Assembly: GCF_001426665.1 (NCBI RefSeq)
Contig: NZ_LMEY01000001.1
Span: 681,912-745,911 of the forward strand
Reading direction: 5' to 3'
Source of the DNA: Rhizobium sp. Root1334
GTDB taxonomy: Bacteria > Pseudomonadota > Alphaproteobacteria > Rhizobiales > Rhizobiaceae
Length of the DNA stretch: 64,000 nucleotides
Shown here: positions 19,945-29,261 of the stretch, piece after piece
Position numbering within the stretch: position 1 is the stretch's first letter
Layout of the letters: each line of letters opens with the position of its first letter
Translations under genes and position numbers: made by a program
The notes under the pieces: generated by a model
What the model saw: the letters and a program-made list of their open reading frames with translations, nothing else
What the model was told of the DNA's origin: nothing
Databases searched by the model: none

Positions 19945-21381
19945 ATGCCCGTCAGAAGAAATGCTGCCCAACCAACTGCAAGGACTGTCAAGAGCTCGAA
20001 AATACCCGCCGCACTACAAGCTCCACGTGGGGTAAAAACCTGGAAAGAAGCCGCCGACTGGCTGAAGATCCGCGGTATCGAAGATATCGAATGCATCACG
20101 CCCGATATCGCCGGCGTTCCGCGCGGCAAGATGATGCCGTCTTCGAAATTTACGTCCAACACATCCCTTGCCCTTCCGTCGGCGATCTACCGCCATACGA
20201 TTTCCGGCGAATATCCCGAAGAGACGGGCAATTTCCGCTATGACAGCCGGGACAGCGACATCAAGCTGGTGCCCGACCTTTCGACCCTCTCGGTCGTCCC
20301 CTGGGAAAGTGACCCGACGGCGCAGGTGATCTGCGACATTGCAGGTTCACAGGGCGAAAAAGTTCCCTACACGCCGCGCAACGTTCTGAAGCATGTGCTC
20401 GACCTCTATCATCAAAGAGGCTGGAAGCCGGTGGTCGCACCGGAAATCGAATTCTATCTGGTCGCCAAGAACGAGGACCCGGATTATCCGCTGCATCCGC
20501 CGAAAGGCCGCTCCGGACGCGCCATCCAAGGCGGACAGGGTTACTCGATTGCCGGCGTCAACGAATTCGACGAACTGATCGACGACATCTACCATTTCTC
20601 GGAAAAGCAGGGTCTCGAGATCGACACGCTGATCCATGAGGAAGGTCCGGCACAGCTGGAAATCAACCTTCGCCACGGCGATCCGATCGAGCTTGCCGAC
20701 CAGGTCTTCCTGTTCAAGCGGACCATCCGCGAGGCGGCGCTGAAGCACGGCATCTACGCCACCTTCATGGCCAAGCCGATGCAGGCGCAGGCCGGGTCAG
20801 CGATGCACATCCACCAGTCCGTCATCGAAGTGAACACAGGCCGCAACCTGTTTTCGAATGCTGACGGCTCGCCGTCCAAAGAGTTTTTCTCCTTCATCGG
20901 CGGCATGCAGAAATTTGTCCCGAAGGCGCTGTCGATGATGGCCCCTTATGTGAACTCGTACCGGCGGCTGACGCCAGACATGTCGGCACCGGTCAACAAT
21001 GCCTGGGGTTACGACAACCGGACGACGGCGTTTCGCATTCCCGTCTCAGAACCTGTCGCCCGGCGTGTCGAAAACCGCCTGCCGAGTTCGGATGCCAATC
21101 CCTATCTGGCGCTCGCCGCGTCCCTCGGCTGCGGCTATCTCGGCATTGTTCAGGGACTAGAGCCATCGGCACCGGCAGATGCGTCGGCAGATAAAGGGAC
21201 GATTGACCTGCCCCGGGGCCTGCTCGAAGCGGTATCGCTGCTCGAGGCAGAGCCGGCTTTCGCCGAGATCTTCAGCCCGGAATTCATCGCCATCTATGGC
21301 GGGGTGAAGCGGGGTGAGTTTGAAACCTTCATGCAGGTGATCAGCCCCTGGGAGCGCGAATTCCTGCTTCTCAATGTCTGA
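19945..21381 (+). CDS. puuA: Glutamine-synthetase-family enzyme, probably gamma-glutamylputrescine synthetase
   Basis: 478 residues with the glutamine synthetase catalytic core from about residue 135. Metal-binding EIEFYLV, the glutamate/ATP-site stretch SAMHIHQS near 290, and the NAWGYDNRTTAFRIP region are all visible. The N-terminal extension and the lack of the adenylylation-loop sequence of GlnA place it among PuuA/GlnT-like enzymes that glutamylate amines. It overlaps the next gene, an FAD-dependent amine oxidase of PuuB type, and a putrescine importer lies 10 kb away. ATP-dependent gamma-glutamylation of putrescine or another amine is therefore the best call. The exact amine is inferred, not shown. 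Confidence 0.75.
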   Translation: MPVRRNAAQPTARTVKSSKIPAALQAPRGVKTWKEAADWLKIRGIEDIECITPDIAGVPRGKMMPSSKFTSNTSLALPSAIYRHTISGEYPEETGNFRYDSRDSDIKLVPDLSTLSVVPWESDPTAQVICDIAGSQGEKVPYTPRNVLKHVLDLYHQRGWKPVVAPEIEFYLVAKNEDPDYPLHPPKGRSGRAIQGGQGYSIAGVNEFDELIDDIYHFSEKQGLEIDTLIHEEGPAQLEINLRHGDPIELADQVFLFKRTIREAALKHGIYATFMAKPMQAQAGSAMHIHQSVIEVNTGRNLFSNADGSPSKEFFSFIGGMQKFVPKALSMMAPYVNSYRRLTPDMSAPVNNAWGYDNRTTAFRIPVSEPVARRVENRLPSSDANPYLALAASLGCGYLGIVQGLEPSAPADASADKGTIDLPRGLLEAVSLLEAEPAFAEIFSPEFIAIYGGVKRGEFETFMQVISPWEREFLLLNV

Positions 21382-21397
21382 TATGAAAGGCACAGCC

Positions 21398-22684
21398 ATG
21401 CCCTGGCAAAGCCCGATCTCACCGGGGATTTCCTGGTATGAGTCCAACGTCGCCGAGCGGCCGGAATACCCGGCTCTCTCAGGCTCGGTGGAAACTGATG
21501 TCGCCATCGTCGGCGGCGGCTTCACCGGGCTGCAGGCGGCCTACAATCTGGCGAAAAAGGGTGTTCGCGTCACGTTGATCGATGCCTATCGTTTTGGCGA
21601 TGGCGCCTCCGGCCGCAATGGCGGCCAGCTCGGTACCGGCCAGCGCTGGTCTCCCGAAGAGATGGAAGGCACGCTCGGCTTTGAGCGGTCCAAGGCGCTG
21701 TTTGATCTTGCCGAGGACGCGAAGAAACATCTTCTCGACTTTGCATCCGCGCATGACATCGACATTGAATATGTCGAGGGGCAGATGAACGTCTGTCATA
21801 AATCACGTTCAGAAAAGGAGTATCGCGACAGCGTCGAGATCGCCGCAACGCGTTATGGCTATCCGCATCAGAGCTTCATGGGCCGCGACGAAACCGTGAC
21901 GCGGCTGGGCTCGAAGCGTTACCTGTTCGGCATCCGCGATACCGGCACCGGCCATATCCAGCCGATGAAACTGCTGGTCGGGCTGGCAAAGCAAGCGGTA
22001 CTGGCCGGTGCCTCGCTGCATGAGCAGACCAAGGCGTTGAAGATCAATCAGGCCGGCGGCCGCGTCAGCATCGAGACGGACAAGGGCACGATCAGTGCCG
22101 ACCGCGCTTTGATTGCCTGCAACGGCTATATCGGCAATCTCGAGCCGGTGACGGCGCGCCATGTCATGCCGATCCGCTCGTTCATCGGCGCCACCAAGGT
22201 GCTCAGCGACTTTCCGGATGTGCTGCCAGGGGGCGAGGCCGTTGCCGATTCGCGCTTCGTCGTGCGCTATTTCCGCAAATCCAAAGACGGACGCCTGCTG
22301 TTCGGTGGCCGCGAGGCCTATACGGCCGACAATCCCCGTGAGATTTCCGAGCATATCCGCCGGCAGATCAGCGAAATCTACCCGTCGCTCGCCAATGTGG
22401 AAATGACCCATGCCTGGGGCGGTTCGGTCGGCATCACGTTGCCGCGCCAGCCTTTCGTGCGCGAAGTCATGCCCGGCGTTACCTCGATTGGCGGCTATTC
22501 CGGCCATGGCGTCATGCTGTCAAACTATTGCGGCAAGCTCTATTCCGACATGGTCACTGGCAACCGCTCGGACCTCGACCTGTTCCGGGAGCTGAACATT
22601 CCAGCATTTCCCGGCGGCACGCGGTTCCGTTCCGTGCTTTTGTTCGTTGCACTCAGCTGGTATGCCTTGCGCGACAAATTTTAA
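21398..22684 (+). CDS. puuB: FAD-dependent oxidoreductase, probably gamma-glutamylputrescine oxidase
   Basis: 428 residues from the ATG at 21398, preferred because AAAGG lies 7 bases upstream; an in-frame ATG at 21374 overlaps the puuA-like stop. A DAO-fold FAD site has GGGFTG at 39-44, followed by the DGASGRNGGQLG motif typical of the PuuB/YurR group, and a C-terminal GYSGHGVMLS flavin-contact motif. It would oxidise the gamma-glutamylated amine to an aldehyde, releasing ammonia and peroxide. Coupling to the glutamine-synthetase-like gene supports this. The aldehyde dehydrogenase and hydrolase (PuuC, PuuD) expected downstream are not in the window. Confidence 0.77.
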   Translation: MPWQSPISPGISWYESNVAERPEYPALSGSVETDVAIVGGGFTGLQAAYNLAKKGVRVTLIDAYRFGDGASGRNGGQLGTGQRWSPEEMEGTLGFERSKALFDLAEDAKKHLLDFASAHDIDIEYVEGQMNVCHKSRSEKEYRDSVEIAATRYGYPHQSFMGRDETVTRLGSKRYLFGIRDTGTGHIQPMKLLVGLAKQAVLAGASLHEQTKALKINQAGGRVSIETDKGTISADRALIACNGYIGNLEPVTARHVMPIRSFIGATKVLSDFPDVLPGGEAVADSRFVVRYFRKSKDGRLLFGGREAYTADNPREISEHIRRQISEIYPSLANVEMTHAWGGSVGITLPRQPFVREVMPGVTSIGGYSGHGVMLSNYCGKLYSDMVTGNRSDLDLFRELNIPAFPGGTRFRSVLLFVALSWYALRDKF

Positions 22685-22793
22685 AAGCCGCATCTGAAAA
22701 GCGGGTGAAACGCAATTTGTTGCGTCGCACCCTAGCGCTTTTAAATCGATTAGATTATACACTCCTCAGACCAGAACGAGATCGAGATTTCTC

Positions 22794-24269
22794 ATGAGCA
22801 GCCAGATCATTCCTGTGGAACCCTTTGACTATGTGGTTTTTGGAGGCACCGGCGACCTTGCCGAGCGCAAATTGCTTCCAGCCCTTTATCATCGTCAGCT
22901 GGATGGCCAACTGAGCGATCCGACACGCATCATCGGCGCTTCGCGCAGCGTGCTCAGCCATGAAGAATACCGCAAATTTGCCGCTGATGCCCTCAAGGAG
23001 CACCTGAAGACAGGCGAGTATGACGAGGCGCAGGTCAAGATCTTCACCGACCGCCTGTTCTACGTGCCGGTCGATGCCAAATCCGATGGTGGCTGGGATC
23101 AGCTGAAGGCGCTTCTCGATGAAGGCAAGGACCGCGTCCGCGCATTCTATCTTGCGGTAGCACCCGCAATCTTCGGCGACATCTCGGAAAAGATCCGCGA
23201 CCACAAGCTGATCACCAAGACGACGCGCATCGTCGTCGAAAAGCCGATCGGCCGCGACCTTGCCTCGGCGCTGGAACTCAACGACACGATCGGCAAGGTC
23301 TTCAAGGAAGAGCAGATCTTCCGTATCGACCATTATCTCGGCAAGGAAACTGTGCAGAACCTGATGGCGCTGCGCTTTGCCAACGCATTGTACGAGCCGC
23401 TGTGGAACTCGTCCTACATCGATCACATCCAGATCACGGTTGCCGAGTCGGTCGGGCTTGAAAGCCGTGCCGGCTACTATGACAAGGCTGGCGCCCTTCG
23501 CGACATGGTGCAGAACCATATCCTTCAGCTCCTCTGCCTGGTCGCCATGGAAGTTCCGCCGTCGATGAACGCCGAAGCCGTACGCGACGAAAAGCTGAAG
23601 GTCCTGCGCGCGCTGAAGCCGATCAATCCGGGCAATGTCGAGAAGATGACGGTGCGTGGCCAGTACAAGGCTGGCGCTTCGGCAGGTGGCGCGGTCAAGG
23701 GCTACCTCGAGGAGCTCGAAGGCGGCGTCTCCAACACCGAGACCTTCGTTGCCATCAAGGCCGAAATCAACAATTGGCGTTGGGCCGGCGTTCCCTTCTA
23801 CATCCGCACCGGCAAGCGCATGGCCGGCCGTATGTCGGAAATCGTCATCACCTTCAAGCCGATCCCGCATTCGATCTTCGACGAGGCCGCAGGCCGCATC
23901 GAGGCCAACCAGTTGATTATCCGCTTGCAGCCCGATGAAGGCGTCAAGCAGTCGCTGATGATCAAGGACCCGGGCCCGGGCGGCATGCGCCTGCGCAACG
24001 TCTCGCTCGACATGACGTTTGCCGAAGCCTTCAATGCCCGCAGCGCCGACGCCTATGAGCGCCTGCTGCTCGACGTGGTGCGCAACAACCAGACCCTGTT
24101 CATGCGCCGCGACGAAGTCGAAGCCGCATGGCGCTGGGTCGATCCGATCCTGAAGTCCTGGGAAGCCGTCAACCAGCAGGTCCAGGCCTACACAGCCGGC
24201 ACCTGGGGACCGAGCCAGGCCATCGCGCTGATCGAGCGGGACGGCCGCACCTGGCATGAAGTGATCTGA
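22794..24269 (+). CDS. zwf: Glucose-6-phosphate 1-dehydrogenase
   Basis: 491 residues. It oxidises glucose 6-phosphate to 6-phosphogluconolactone with NADP+ or NAD+. The nucleotide site GGTGDLA is at 17-23 and the catalytic motif RIDHYLGKE at 177-185, with substrate-binding His180 and Lys184. It is the first gene of a zwf-pgl-edd run that forms the upper Entner-Doudoroff pathway, the main glucose route in rhizobia. Upstream (22690-22793) is the likely promoter with an AT-rich AAATCGATTAGATTATA stretch. No HexR gene is present nearby. Confidence 0.97.
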   Translation: MSSQIIPVEPFDYVVFGGTGDLAERKLLPALYHRQLDGQLSDPTRIIGASRSVLSHEEYRKFAADALKEHLKTGEYDEAQVKIFTDRLFYVPVDAKSDGGWDQLKALLDEGKDRVRAFYLAVAPAIFGDISEKIRDHKLITKTTRIVVEKPIGRDLASALELNDTIGKVFKEEQIFRIDHYLGKETVQNLMALRFANALYEPLWNSSYIDHIQITVAESVGLESRAGYYDKAGALRDMVQNHILQLLCLVAMEVPPSMNAEAVRDEKLKVLRALKPINPGNVEKMTVRGQYKAGASAGGAVKGYLEELEGGVSNTETFVAIKAEINNWRWAGVPFYIRTGKRMAGRMSEIVITFKPIPHSIFDEAAGRIEANQLIIRLQPDEGVKQSLMIKDPGPGGMRLRNVSLDMTFAEAFNARSADAYERLLLDVVRNNQTLFMRRDEVEAAWRWVDPILKSWEAVNQQVQAYTAGTWGPSQAIALIERDGRTWHEVI

Positions 24270-24280
24270 GGACGAAAGCC

Positions 24281-24979
24281 ATGACGGCTGCGATGCATGT
24301 ATTCGACAATGGTGCTGATCTGGCTGAGGGCCTTGCGGAAGCAGTGGCTGCAGCCCTGTCATCCGCTGTTGCAACGCGCGGAGAAGCGTGCATCGCCGTC
24401 TCCGGCGGCTCGACGCCAAAGGCGTTTTTCAAGGCGCTGTCCGGCAAGGCCATCGACTGGGCCAAGGTCACCGTGACCCTGATCGATGAGCGCTTCGTCG
24501 CACCCGACAGCGACCGCTCGAACGAGAAGCTCGTCAAGGACAACCTGCTCACCAATGCTGCAGCCGCAGCGCGCTTCCAGCCGCTTTATTATCCGGCGGC
24601 GACGGCTGAAGAAGCAGCGGCCGCCGCGGTGAAACAGACTGCCACGCTCGGCTGTCCCTTCGATGTCGCCATTCTCGGCATGGGCGGCGATGGACACACG
24701 GCCTCGTTCTTTCCGGGTGGTTCGCGCCTTGCGGAAGCACTTGATCCGGCAACGCCCCGCGGCGTGATGACGATGGAAGCCGAAGGAGCCGGCGAGCCGC
24801 GTCTGACATTTACATTCTCCAGCCTTCAGGATGCCCGACTTCTGGTGCTCCATATGGAGGGAGCGGCCAAGAAGGACGTTCTTGCCAAGGCTGAAGCGCC
24901 CGGTGACGAGGCGGAGATGCCGATCCGGGCGATATTGCGCCGGGCCGCCTCCCCGCTTCAGATTTACTGGGCACCCTAA
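24281..24979 (+). CDS. pgl: 6-phosphogluconolactonase
   Basis: 232 residues, DevB/Pgl type. It hydrolyses 6-phosphogluconolactone to 6-phosphogluconate. The phosphate-binding SGGSTPK motif is near residue 41, LIDERFV near 67 and GMGGDGHTASFFP near 132, all family signatures. It starts 11 bases after zwf and is surely co-transcribed with it. Confidence 0.95.
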   Translation: MTAAMHVFDNGADLAEGLAEAVAAALSSAVATRGEACIAVSGGSTPKAFFKALSGKAIDWAKVTVTLIDERFVAPDSDRSNEKLVKDNLLTNAAAAARFQPLYYPAATAEEAAAAAVKQTATLGCPFDVAILGMGGDGHTASFFPGGSRLAEALDPATPRGVMTMEAEGAGEPRLTFTFSSLQDARLLVLHMEGAAKKDVLAKAEAPGDEAEMPIRAILRRAASPLQIYWAP

Positions 24980-25004
24980 AGCGGGGCGCGATCTCTGAGG
25001 ATCG

Positions 25005-25082
25005 CTTCCTGCGCTTTGGGCCTTTGATTTTACGCATGTCGTTATCGCAAAACCGCTGACCACTTTTGCGCGACACGCTTTA
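25005..25082. repeat. Rhizobial intergenic palindromic repeat
   Basis: Between pgl and edd lies ACGCATGTCGTTATCGCAAAACCGCTG... with an imperfect inverted partner TTTTGCGCGACACGC (roughly 25032-25079). From memory this type of element, a hairpin with arms near GCATGTCG and CGACATGC, is scattered in many copies through Rhizobium and Agrobacterium intergenic regions. It may act in mRNA processing between pgl and edd. Copy number cannot be tested in this window. Confidence 0.6.
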
Positions 25083-25166
25083 AGCCCGCAATCCGGGGAC
25101 CCAAGACCCGGATAACCGCAACCATGCCGACCACAGGAGTGCCGACCACTCCGGAACAGGATTGCC

Positions 25167-26987
25167 ATGTCCGCCGACAGCCGTATTGCTGCGATTACCG
25201 CCCGCATCGTTGAACGCTCGAAGCCCTACCGCGAGCCCTATCTTGCTCGCGTGCGTTCGGCTGCATCCAAGCGTGTCACCCGTTCGGTTCTCGGCTGTGG
25301 TAACCTGGCTCATGGCTTCGCCGTCTGTTCCCCCTCCGAGAAAGTGGCGCTCTCGGGCGACGAAGTACCCAATCTCGGGATCATCACCTCCTATAACGAC
25401 ATGCTGTCTGCCCATCAGCCGTTCGAAACCTATCCGGCCCTGATCCGCCAGGCGGCCCATGAAGCCGGTGGTGTGGCGCAGGTGGCTGGCGGAGTTCCGG
25501 CCATGTGCGATGGCGTCACCCAAGGACAGCCGGGCATGGAGCTTTCGCTGTTTTCCCGCGACCTGATCGCCATGGCGGCAGGCGTCGGCCTGTCGCACAA
25601 CATGTTCGATTCGACCGTCTATCTCGGCGTCTGCGACAAGATCGTGCCCGGCCTGATGATTGCCGCCATGACCTTCGGCCATCTGCCCGCCGTGTTCATT
25701 CCGGCCGGTCCGATGACAACAGGCTTGCCGAACGACGAAAAATCGCGTGTTCGCCAACTGTTTGCCGAAGGCAAGGTCGGCCGCGAGGAACTTCTGGAAG
25801 CAGAATCCAAATCCTACCACGGCCCCGGCACCTGCACGTTCTACGGCACGGCCAATTCCAACCAGATGCTGATGGAGATCATGGGCTTCCACCTGCCCGG
25901 CGCTTCCTTCATCAATCCAGGCACGCCGCTGCGCGACGCGCTGACGAAGGAAGCCACCAAGCGGGCGCTAGCCATTACCGCGCTCGGCAACGAATACACC
26001 CCTGCCGGCGAAATGATCGACGAGCGGTCGATCGTCAACGGCGTTATCGGCCTACATGCGACTGGCGGCTCGACCAACCACACGATGCACCTCGTCGCCA
26101 TGGCCCGTTCGGCCGGTATCGCGCTGACATGGCAGGATATTTCCGAGCTTTCCGACATCATCCCGCTGCTCGCCCGCGTCTATCCGAATGGCCTGGCAGA
26201 CGTGAACCACTTCCACGCCGCGGGCGGCATGGGTTACCTGATCAGCCAACTCTTGAAGCATGGCCTGTTGCATGACGACGTGCGCACCGTCTTCGGCCAG
26301 GGGCTGGATGCCTATGCGATCGACGTCAAGCTTGGCGCTAACGGTACCGTCGCCCGCGAACCGGCACCGGAGGTCAGCCACGATCCAAAGGTGCTTTCGA
26401 CCGTCGAACATCCCTTCCAGCATTCCGGCGGCTTGAAGATGCTGACCGGCAATCTGGGCAAGGCTGTCATCAAGATTTCGGCGGTCAAGCCGGAGCGTCA
26501 CGTCATCGAAGCACCAGCAAAAATCTTCCACGATCAGTCGGAACTGCAGGCGGCCTTCAAGGACGGCAAGCTGGAGGGTGACTTCGTTGCTGTCGTCCGC
26601 TTCCAGGGGCCGAAAGCCAATGGCATGCCGGAATTGCACAAGCTCACCACTGTGCTCGGCATCCTGCAGGACCGCGGCCAGACGGTGGCGCTGGTCACCG
26701 ACGGCCGCATGTCCGGCGCCTCCGGCAAGGTGCCGTCGGCCATCCACATGACGCCCGAGGCCAAGGATGGCGGACCGATTTCGAAAATCCGCGAAGGCGA
26801 CATCATCCGGCTGGATGCCATTCACGGCACGATCCAGGTGCTGGTCGATGCTGCCGAGTTGGCCAGCCGGGCGCCGGCCGAAGCCGATCTGTCAGAGAAT
26901 GACTTTGGCATGGGCCGTGAAATGTTTGCGCCTTTCCGCTCGGCCGTCGGCGCCGCAGAACACGGCGCGAGCGTCTTCTTTCACTGA
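25167..26987 (+). CDS. edd: 6-phosphogluconate dehydratase
   Basis: 606 residues, the Edd branch of the IlvD/Edd family. It dehydrates 6-phosphogluconate to 2-keto-3-deoxy-6-phosphogluconate using a [4Fe-4S] cluster. Likely ligands are Cys156 in GVCDK and Cys223 in GTCTFYG, plus one further cysteine earlier (Cys114 in PAMCDG). The second signature, [18 protein letters not shown], is intact. It follows pgl after a 187-base gap that contains the palindromic repeat, and a hairpin lies just after the stop. KDPG aldolase (eda) is not in the window. Confidence 0.96.
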   Translation: MSADSRIAAITARIVERSKPYREPYLARVRSAASKRVTRSVLGCGNLAHGFAVCSPSEKVALSGDEVPNLGIITSYNDMLSAHQPFETYPALIRQAAHEAGGVAQVAGGVPAMCDGVTQGQPGMELSLFSRDLIAMAAGVGLSHNMFDSTVYLGVCDKIVPGLMIAAMTFGHLPAVFIPAGPMTTGLPNDEKSRVRQLFAEGKVGREELLEAESKSYHGPGTCTFYGTANSNQMLMEIMGFHLPGASFINPGTPLRDALTKEATKRALAITALGNEYTPAGEMIDERSIVNGVIGLHATGGSTNHTMHLVAMARSAGIALTWQDISELSDIIPLLARVYPNGLADVNHFHAAGGMGYLISQLLKHGLLHDDVRTVFGQGLDAYAIDVKLGANGTVAREPAPEVSHDPKVLSTVEHPFQHSGGLKMLTGNLGKAVIKISAVKPERHVIEAPAKIFHDQSELQAAFKDGKLEGDFVAVVRFQGPKANGMPELHKLTTVLGILQDRGQTVALVTDGRMSGASGKVPSAIHMTPEAKDGGPISKIREGDIIRLDAIHGTIQVLVDAAELASRAPAEADLSENDFGMGREMFAPFRSAVGAAEHGASVFFH

Positions 26988-26994
26988 AAGCTAC

Positions 26995-27019
26995 GCCCTC
27001 GACGGAAAATCGAGGGCTT
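26995..27019 (+). terminator. Terminator after edd
   Basis: A perfect 8-bp stem GCCCTCGA (26995-27002) / TCGAGGGC (27010-27017) with a 7-base loop, 8 bases after the edd stop, followed by TTAGCAAACTT. The T tract is weak but placement supports termination. Confidence 0.65.
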
Positions 27020-27034
27020 AGCAAACTTAAAGTT

Positions 27035-27400
27035 TTACGGTAGCGGCCCGGGATGCATGTCACTCCGGCCATCGTAACGTTCGATGTTCAGTTCGAAAAT
27101 ATCGATGCCTTCAATACAGCGCGCGTTCACAGACACGCGTTCACCCGGATAGCCGCTGCGCATCAGGGCAACGCCGCATGTCGCGCAGAAATGGTGGCCT
27201 TCGGTGATGCTACGCCAGACATAGGTAGAAATCCGGCGTTTTTCGTTGACGAGTGTGATCTTGCTTGCCGGAACCTTCCAGTGCAGGAAGCCCGAGCGGC
27301 GACATGTCGAGCAGTTGCATTCGACCACCTCGGAAATCTCGGCATCGATTTCAAAGCAGATATCGCCGCAATGACAGGAAAGGCGATAGGGTCGTTTCAT
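27035..27400 (-). CDS. GFA-fold zinc protein
   Basis: 121 residues. The zinc-binding pattern of the GFA (glutathione-dependent formaldehyde-activating enzyme-like) family is clear: Cys9/Cys11, Cys28/Cys30/Cys33 in CNCSTC, and Cys72/Cys75 in FCATCG. Such proteins bind zinc, and one prototype speeds formation of S-hydroxymethylglutathione, though most members have no proven activity. It is monocistronic and convergent with edd. No formaldehyde dehydrogenase lies near it, so a detoxification role is not supported by context. Confidence 0.85.
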   Translation of the reverse strand: MKRPYRLSCHCGDICFEIDAEISEVVECNCSTCRRSGFLHWKVPASKITLVNEKRRISTYVWRSITEGHHFCATCGVALMRSGYPGERVSVNARCIEGIDIFELNIERYDGRSDMHPGPLP

Positions 27401-27550
27401 CGGTCATCGTCTCGCTTCAATCACTCGGCATCTATCAATCCGCCTCCCGCAGATGAAGTCAAGCGCTTGCGCGCATGGGAAAGCCGGCACCCTCCTCTCC
27501 GAGACGGAGGAGAAATGCCAGCCCAACCACAGAGCGATGCAGCAGGAAGA

Positions 27551-27970
27551 TCAGCTATAGATATCGAGCACGCGATTACGATGATTGGGGTGTGTCGAAT
27601 AGACGAAGATCCGATTGAGATCGCGCTCGGACATAAGCCGCAGGAACCGGGCTTCGATGATGTTGTTGGCATGCACGCGCTTGACGATGCAGCCGACCAT
27701 GCCGATGCGGGCGCTGGGAATATCGAGATAGAAATTCTGCGGCAGCTTGAACTGCGTGGCGATGCCCAGAACCGCACTGCTTTTCGATATTTTCAGCAGT
27801 TCACAGCGGCGGGAGGTGAGATTGAGCATACCGTTTTCAGTGTACTCGATCCGGGCATCGTTGCGTGTGTCCTCCATCGGGAAGTTGGCTTCCCGGTCGT
27901 ACATGAACGACTCTTCCCGGCTGAGATATGTCGGTTTATCTGATGTCTGTCCCCGCATCTTTTTCTCCAT
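27551..27970 (-). CDS. Probable PilZ-domain protein
   Basis: 139 residues, soluble. The central and C-terminal part (about 40-125) alternates short strands in the manner of a PilZ beta-barrel (GMLNLTSRRCELLKISKSSA, then FYLDIP and GCIVKRV). The canonical RxxxR and D/NxSxxG motifs are weak or absent, so c-di-GMP binding is uncertain. The second Met (27958) has GGAG six bases upstream and may be the true start. It stands alone between the GFA protein and the agl operon terminator. A c-di-GMP effector role is an inference from fold resemblance. Confidence 0.5.
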   Translation of the reverse strand: MEKKMRGQTSDKPTYLSREESFMYDREANFPMEDTRNDARIEYTENGMLNLTSRRCELLKISKSSAVLGIATQFKLPQNFYLDIPSARIGMVGCIVKRVHANNIIEARFLRLMSERDLNRIFVYSTHPNHRNRVLDIYS

Positions 27971-28050
27971 GCACCTTTGTTTTTTTTGAACTTTAGCGCT
28001 GGAGATTTAACAGAGCGTGAGTCAGCGTCCGATTGTGGCACACCGCGCGT

Positions 28051-28088
28051 AAAAAAGCCCGCCCGGAATCACACGCCCAGGCGGGTCT
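28051..28088 (-). terminator. Terminator of the agl operon
   Basis: GC-rich stem (CCCGCC near 28058-28063 pairing with GGCGGG at 28080-28085), followed on the minus strand by a run of T, 19 bases beyond the aglK stop. Confidence 0.75.
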
Positions 28089-28106
28089 TGAGGATACTGG
28101 ACCGCT

Positions 28107-29195
28107 CTATGCCCGGTAGCTTTTTCCATTCTCATCAAACAGATGCAGCTTTGCCTTGTCGGCCGTAAAGCGTACCTTCTCGCCCCGCTTGATGTCGAGG
28201 ATACCAGGCACCTTGGCGATGATCGGCTCGTTGGCAACCAGCCCTTCGATATAGAGAAGCGTCACTTCACCCAAAGCTTCGATGATGGCGACCGTGCCTT
28301 CGAACAGGAAGCTGTCGCCAGTCGAAACACGCAGGTCTTCTGGCCGCACGCCGAAACTTGCCGCCTTGCCGTTTTCAGAGGCGGCCGTTGCGATATCAAG
28401 CACGTCCTTCTTGCCGCCCGGCAGTTCGACGGTGGTTTCAGCGCCGGTTCCAACAATCTTGGCCGGAATGATGTTCATCGCGGGAGAGCCGATGAAGCGG
28501 GCCACGAAAAGGTTGGCCGGGCGTTCATAGAGTTCCAGAGGCGGGCCGACCTGCTCGATGTGCCCCGCCGAGAGTACGACAATGCGATCGGCGAGCGTCA
28601 TCGCCTCCACCTGATCGTGCGTAACGTAGATCATCGTCGTATCCGGCATGGACTCGCTCAATTTGGCGATCTCGATACGGGTTGCGACACGCAACGCAGC
28701 ATCGAGGTTCGACAGTGGCTCATCAAACAGGAAGACCTTCGGGTTGCGGCAAATGGCACGACCGATGGCGACGCGCTGCCGCTGACCGCCGGAGAGCGCC
28801 TTGGGGAGGCGATCGAGATACTTGGTGAGTTGCAGGATATCGGCGGCCGAGCGCACGCGGCGGTCGATCTCTTCTTTGGATTCCTTGGCGATCCGCATAC
28901 CGAAGGCCATGTTGTCGTAGACCGTCATGTGCGGATACAGCGCATAGGACTGGAAGACCATGGCAATGCCACGCTGCGATGGCGGCACATCGTTGACCTG
29001 ACGGCCAGCGATATACATTTCGCCACCAGAGATTTCCTCAAGGCCGGCGATCATCCGTAGCAGCGTCGATTTTCCGCAGCCGGAGGGGCCGACGAAGACG
29101 ACGAATTCGCCCTGCGTGATATCCAGATCGATGCCATGGATGACATCCACCGCGCCATAGGACTTGCGGATATTCTTCAGTTGCAAACCTGCCAT
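28107..29195 (-). CDS. aglK: Alpha-glucoside ABC transporter ATP-binding protein
   Basis: 362 residues from the ATG at 29195, preceded by GGGGAGGA; an upstream in-frame Met at 29261 adds 22 residues with no homology feel. Walker A GPSGCGKST is at 36-44, LSGGQ at 134-138 and Walker B Asp158-Glu159, followed by a MalK/UgpC-type C-terminal TOBE domain. It powers alpha-glucoside uptake (sucrose, maltose, trehalose) through AglF/AglG. It is the last gene of the aglE-F-G-A-K operon. Confidence 0.92.
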   Translation of the reverse strand: MAGLQLKNIRKSYGAVDVIHGIDLDITQGEFVVFVGPSGCGKSTLLRMIAGLEEISGGEMYIAGRQVNDVPPSQRGIAMVFQSYALYPHMTVYDNMAFGMRIAKESKEEIDRRVRSAADILQLTKYLDRLPKALSGGQRQRVAIGRAICRNPKVFLFDEPLSNLDAALRVATRIEIAKLSESMPDTTMIYVTHDQVEAMTLADRIVVLSAGHIEQVGPPLELYERPANLFVARFIGSPAMNIIPAKIVGTGAETTVELPGGKKDVLDIATAASENGKAASFGVRPEDLRVSTGDSFLFEGTVAIIEALGEVTLLYIEGLVANEPIIAKVPGILDIKRGEKVRFTADKAKLHLFDENGKSYRA

Positions 29196-29261
29196 GTCAT
29201 CCTCCCCTTCATTCTCTCGTTTCTGACCGGTTCTCCATTCATCCGAACCGGTTGATCCCAT

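Noticed and set aside
22731..22760. AGCGCTTTTAAATCGATT upstream of zwf as a second AglR operator
   Set aside because: Only half of the CAAAGCGCTTTG palindrome is present; the other arm does not match.
22755..24419. A 554-residue open frame on the minus strand opposite zwf and pgl
   Set aside because: It runs wholly antisense to two certain genes, has low-complexity Arg/Gly/Asp-rich composition and no family motif. GC-rich codon bias on the true strand creates such frames.
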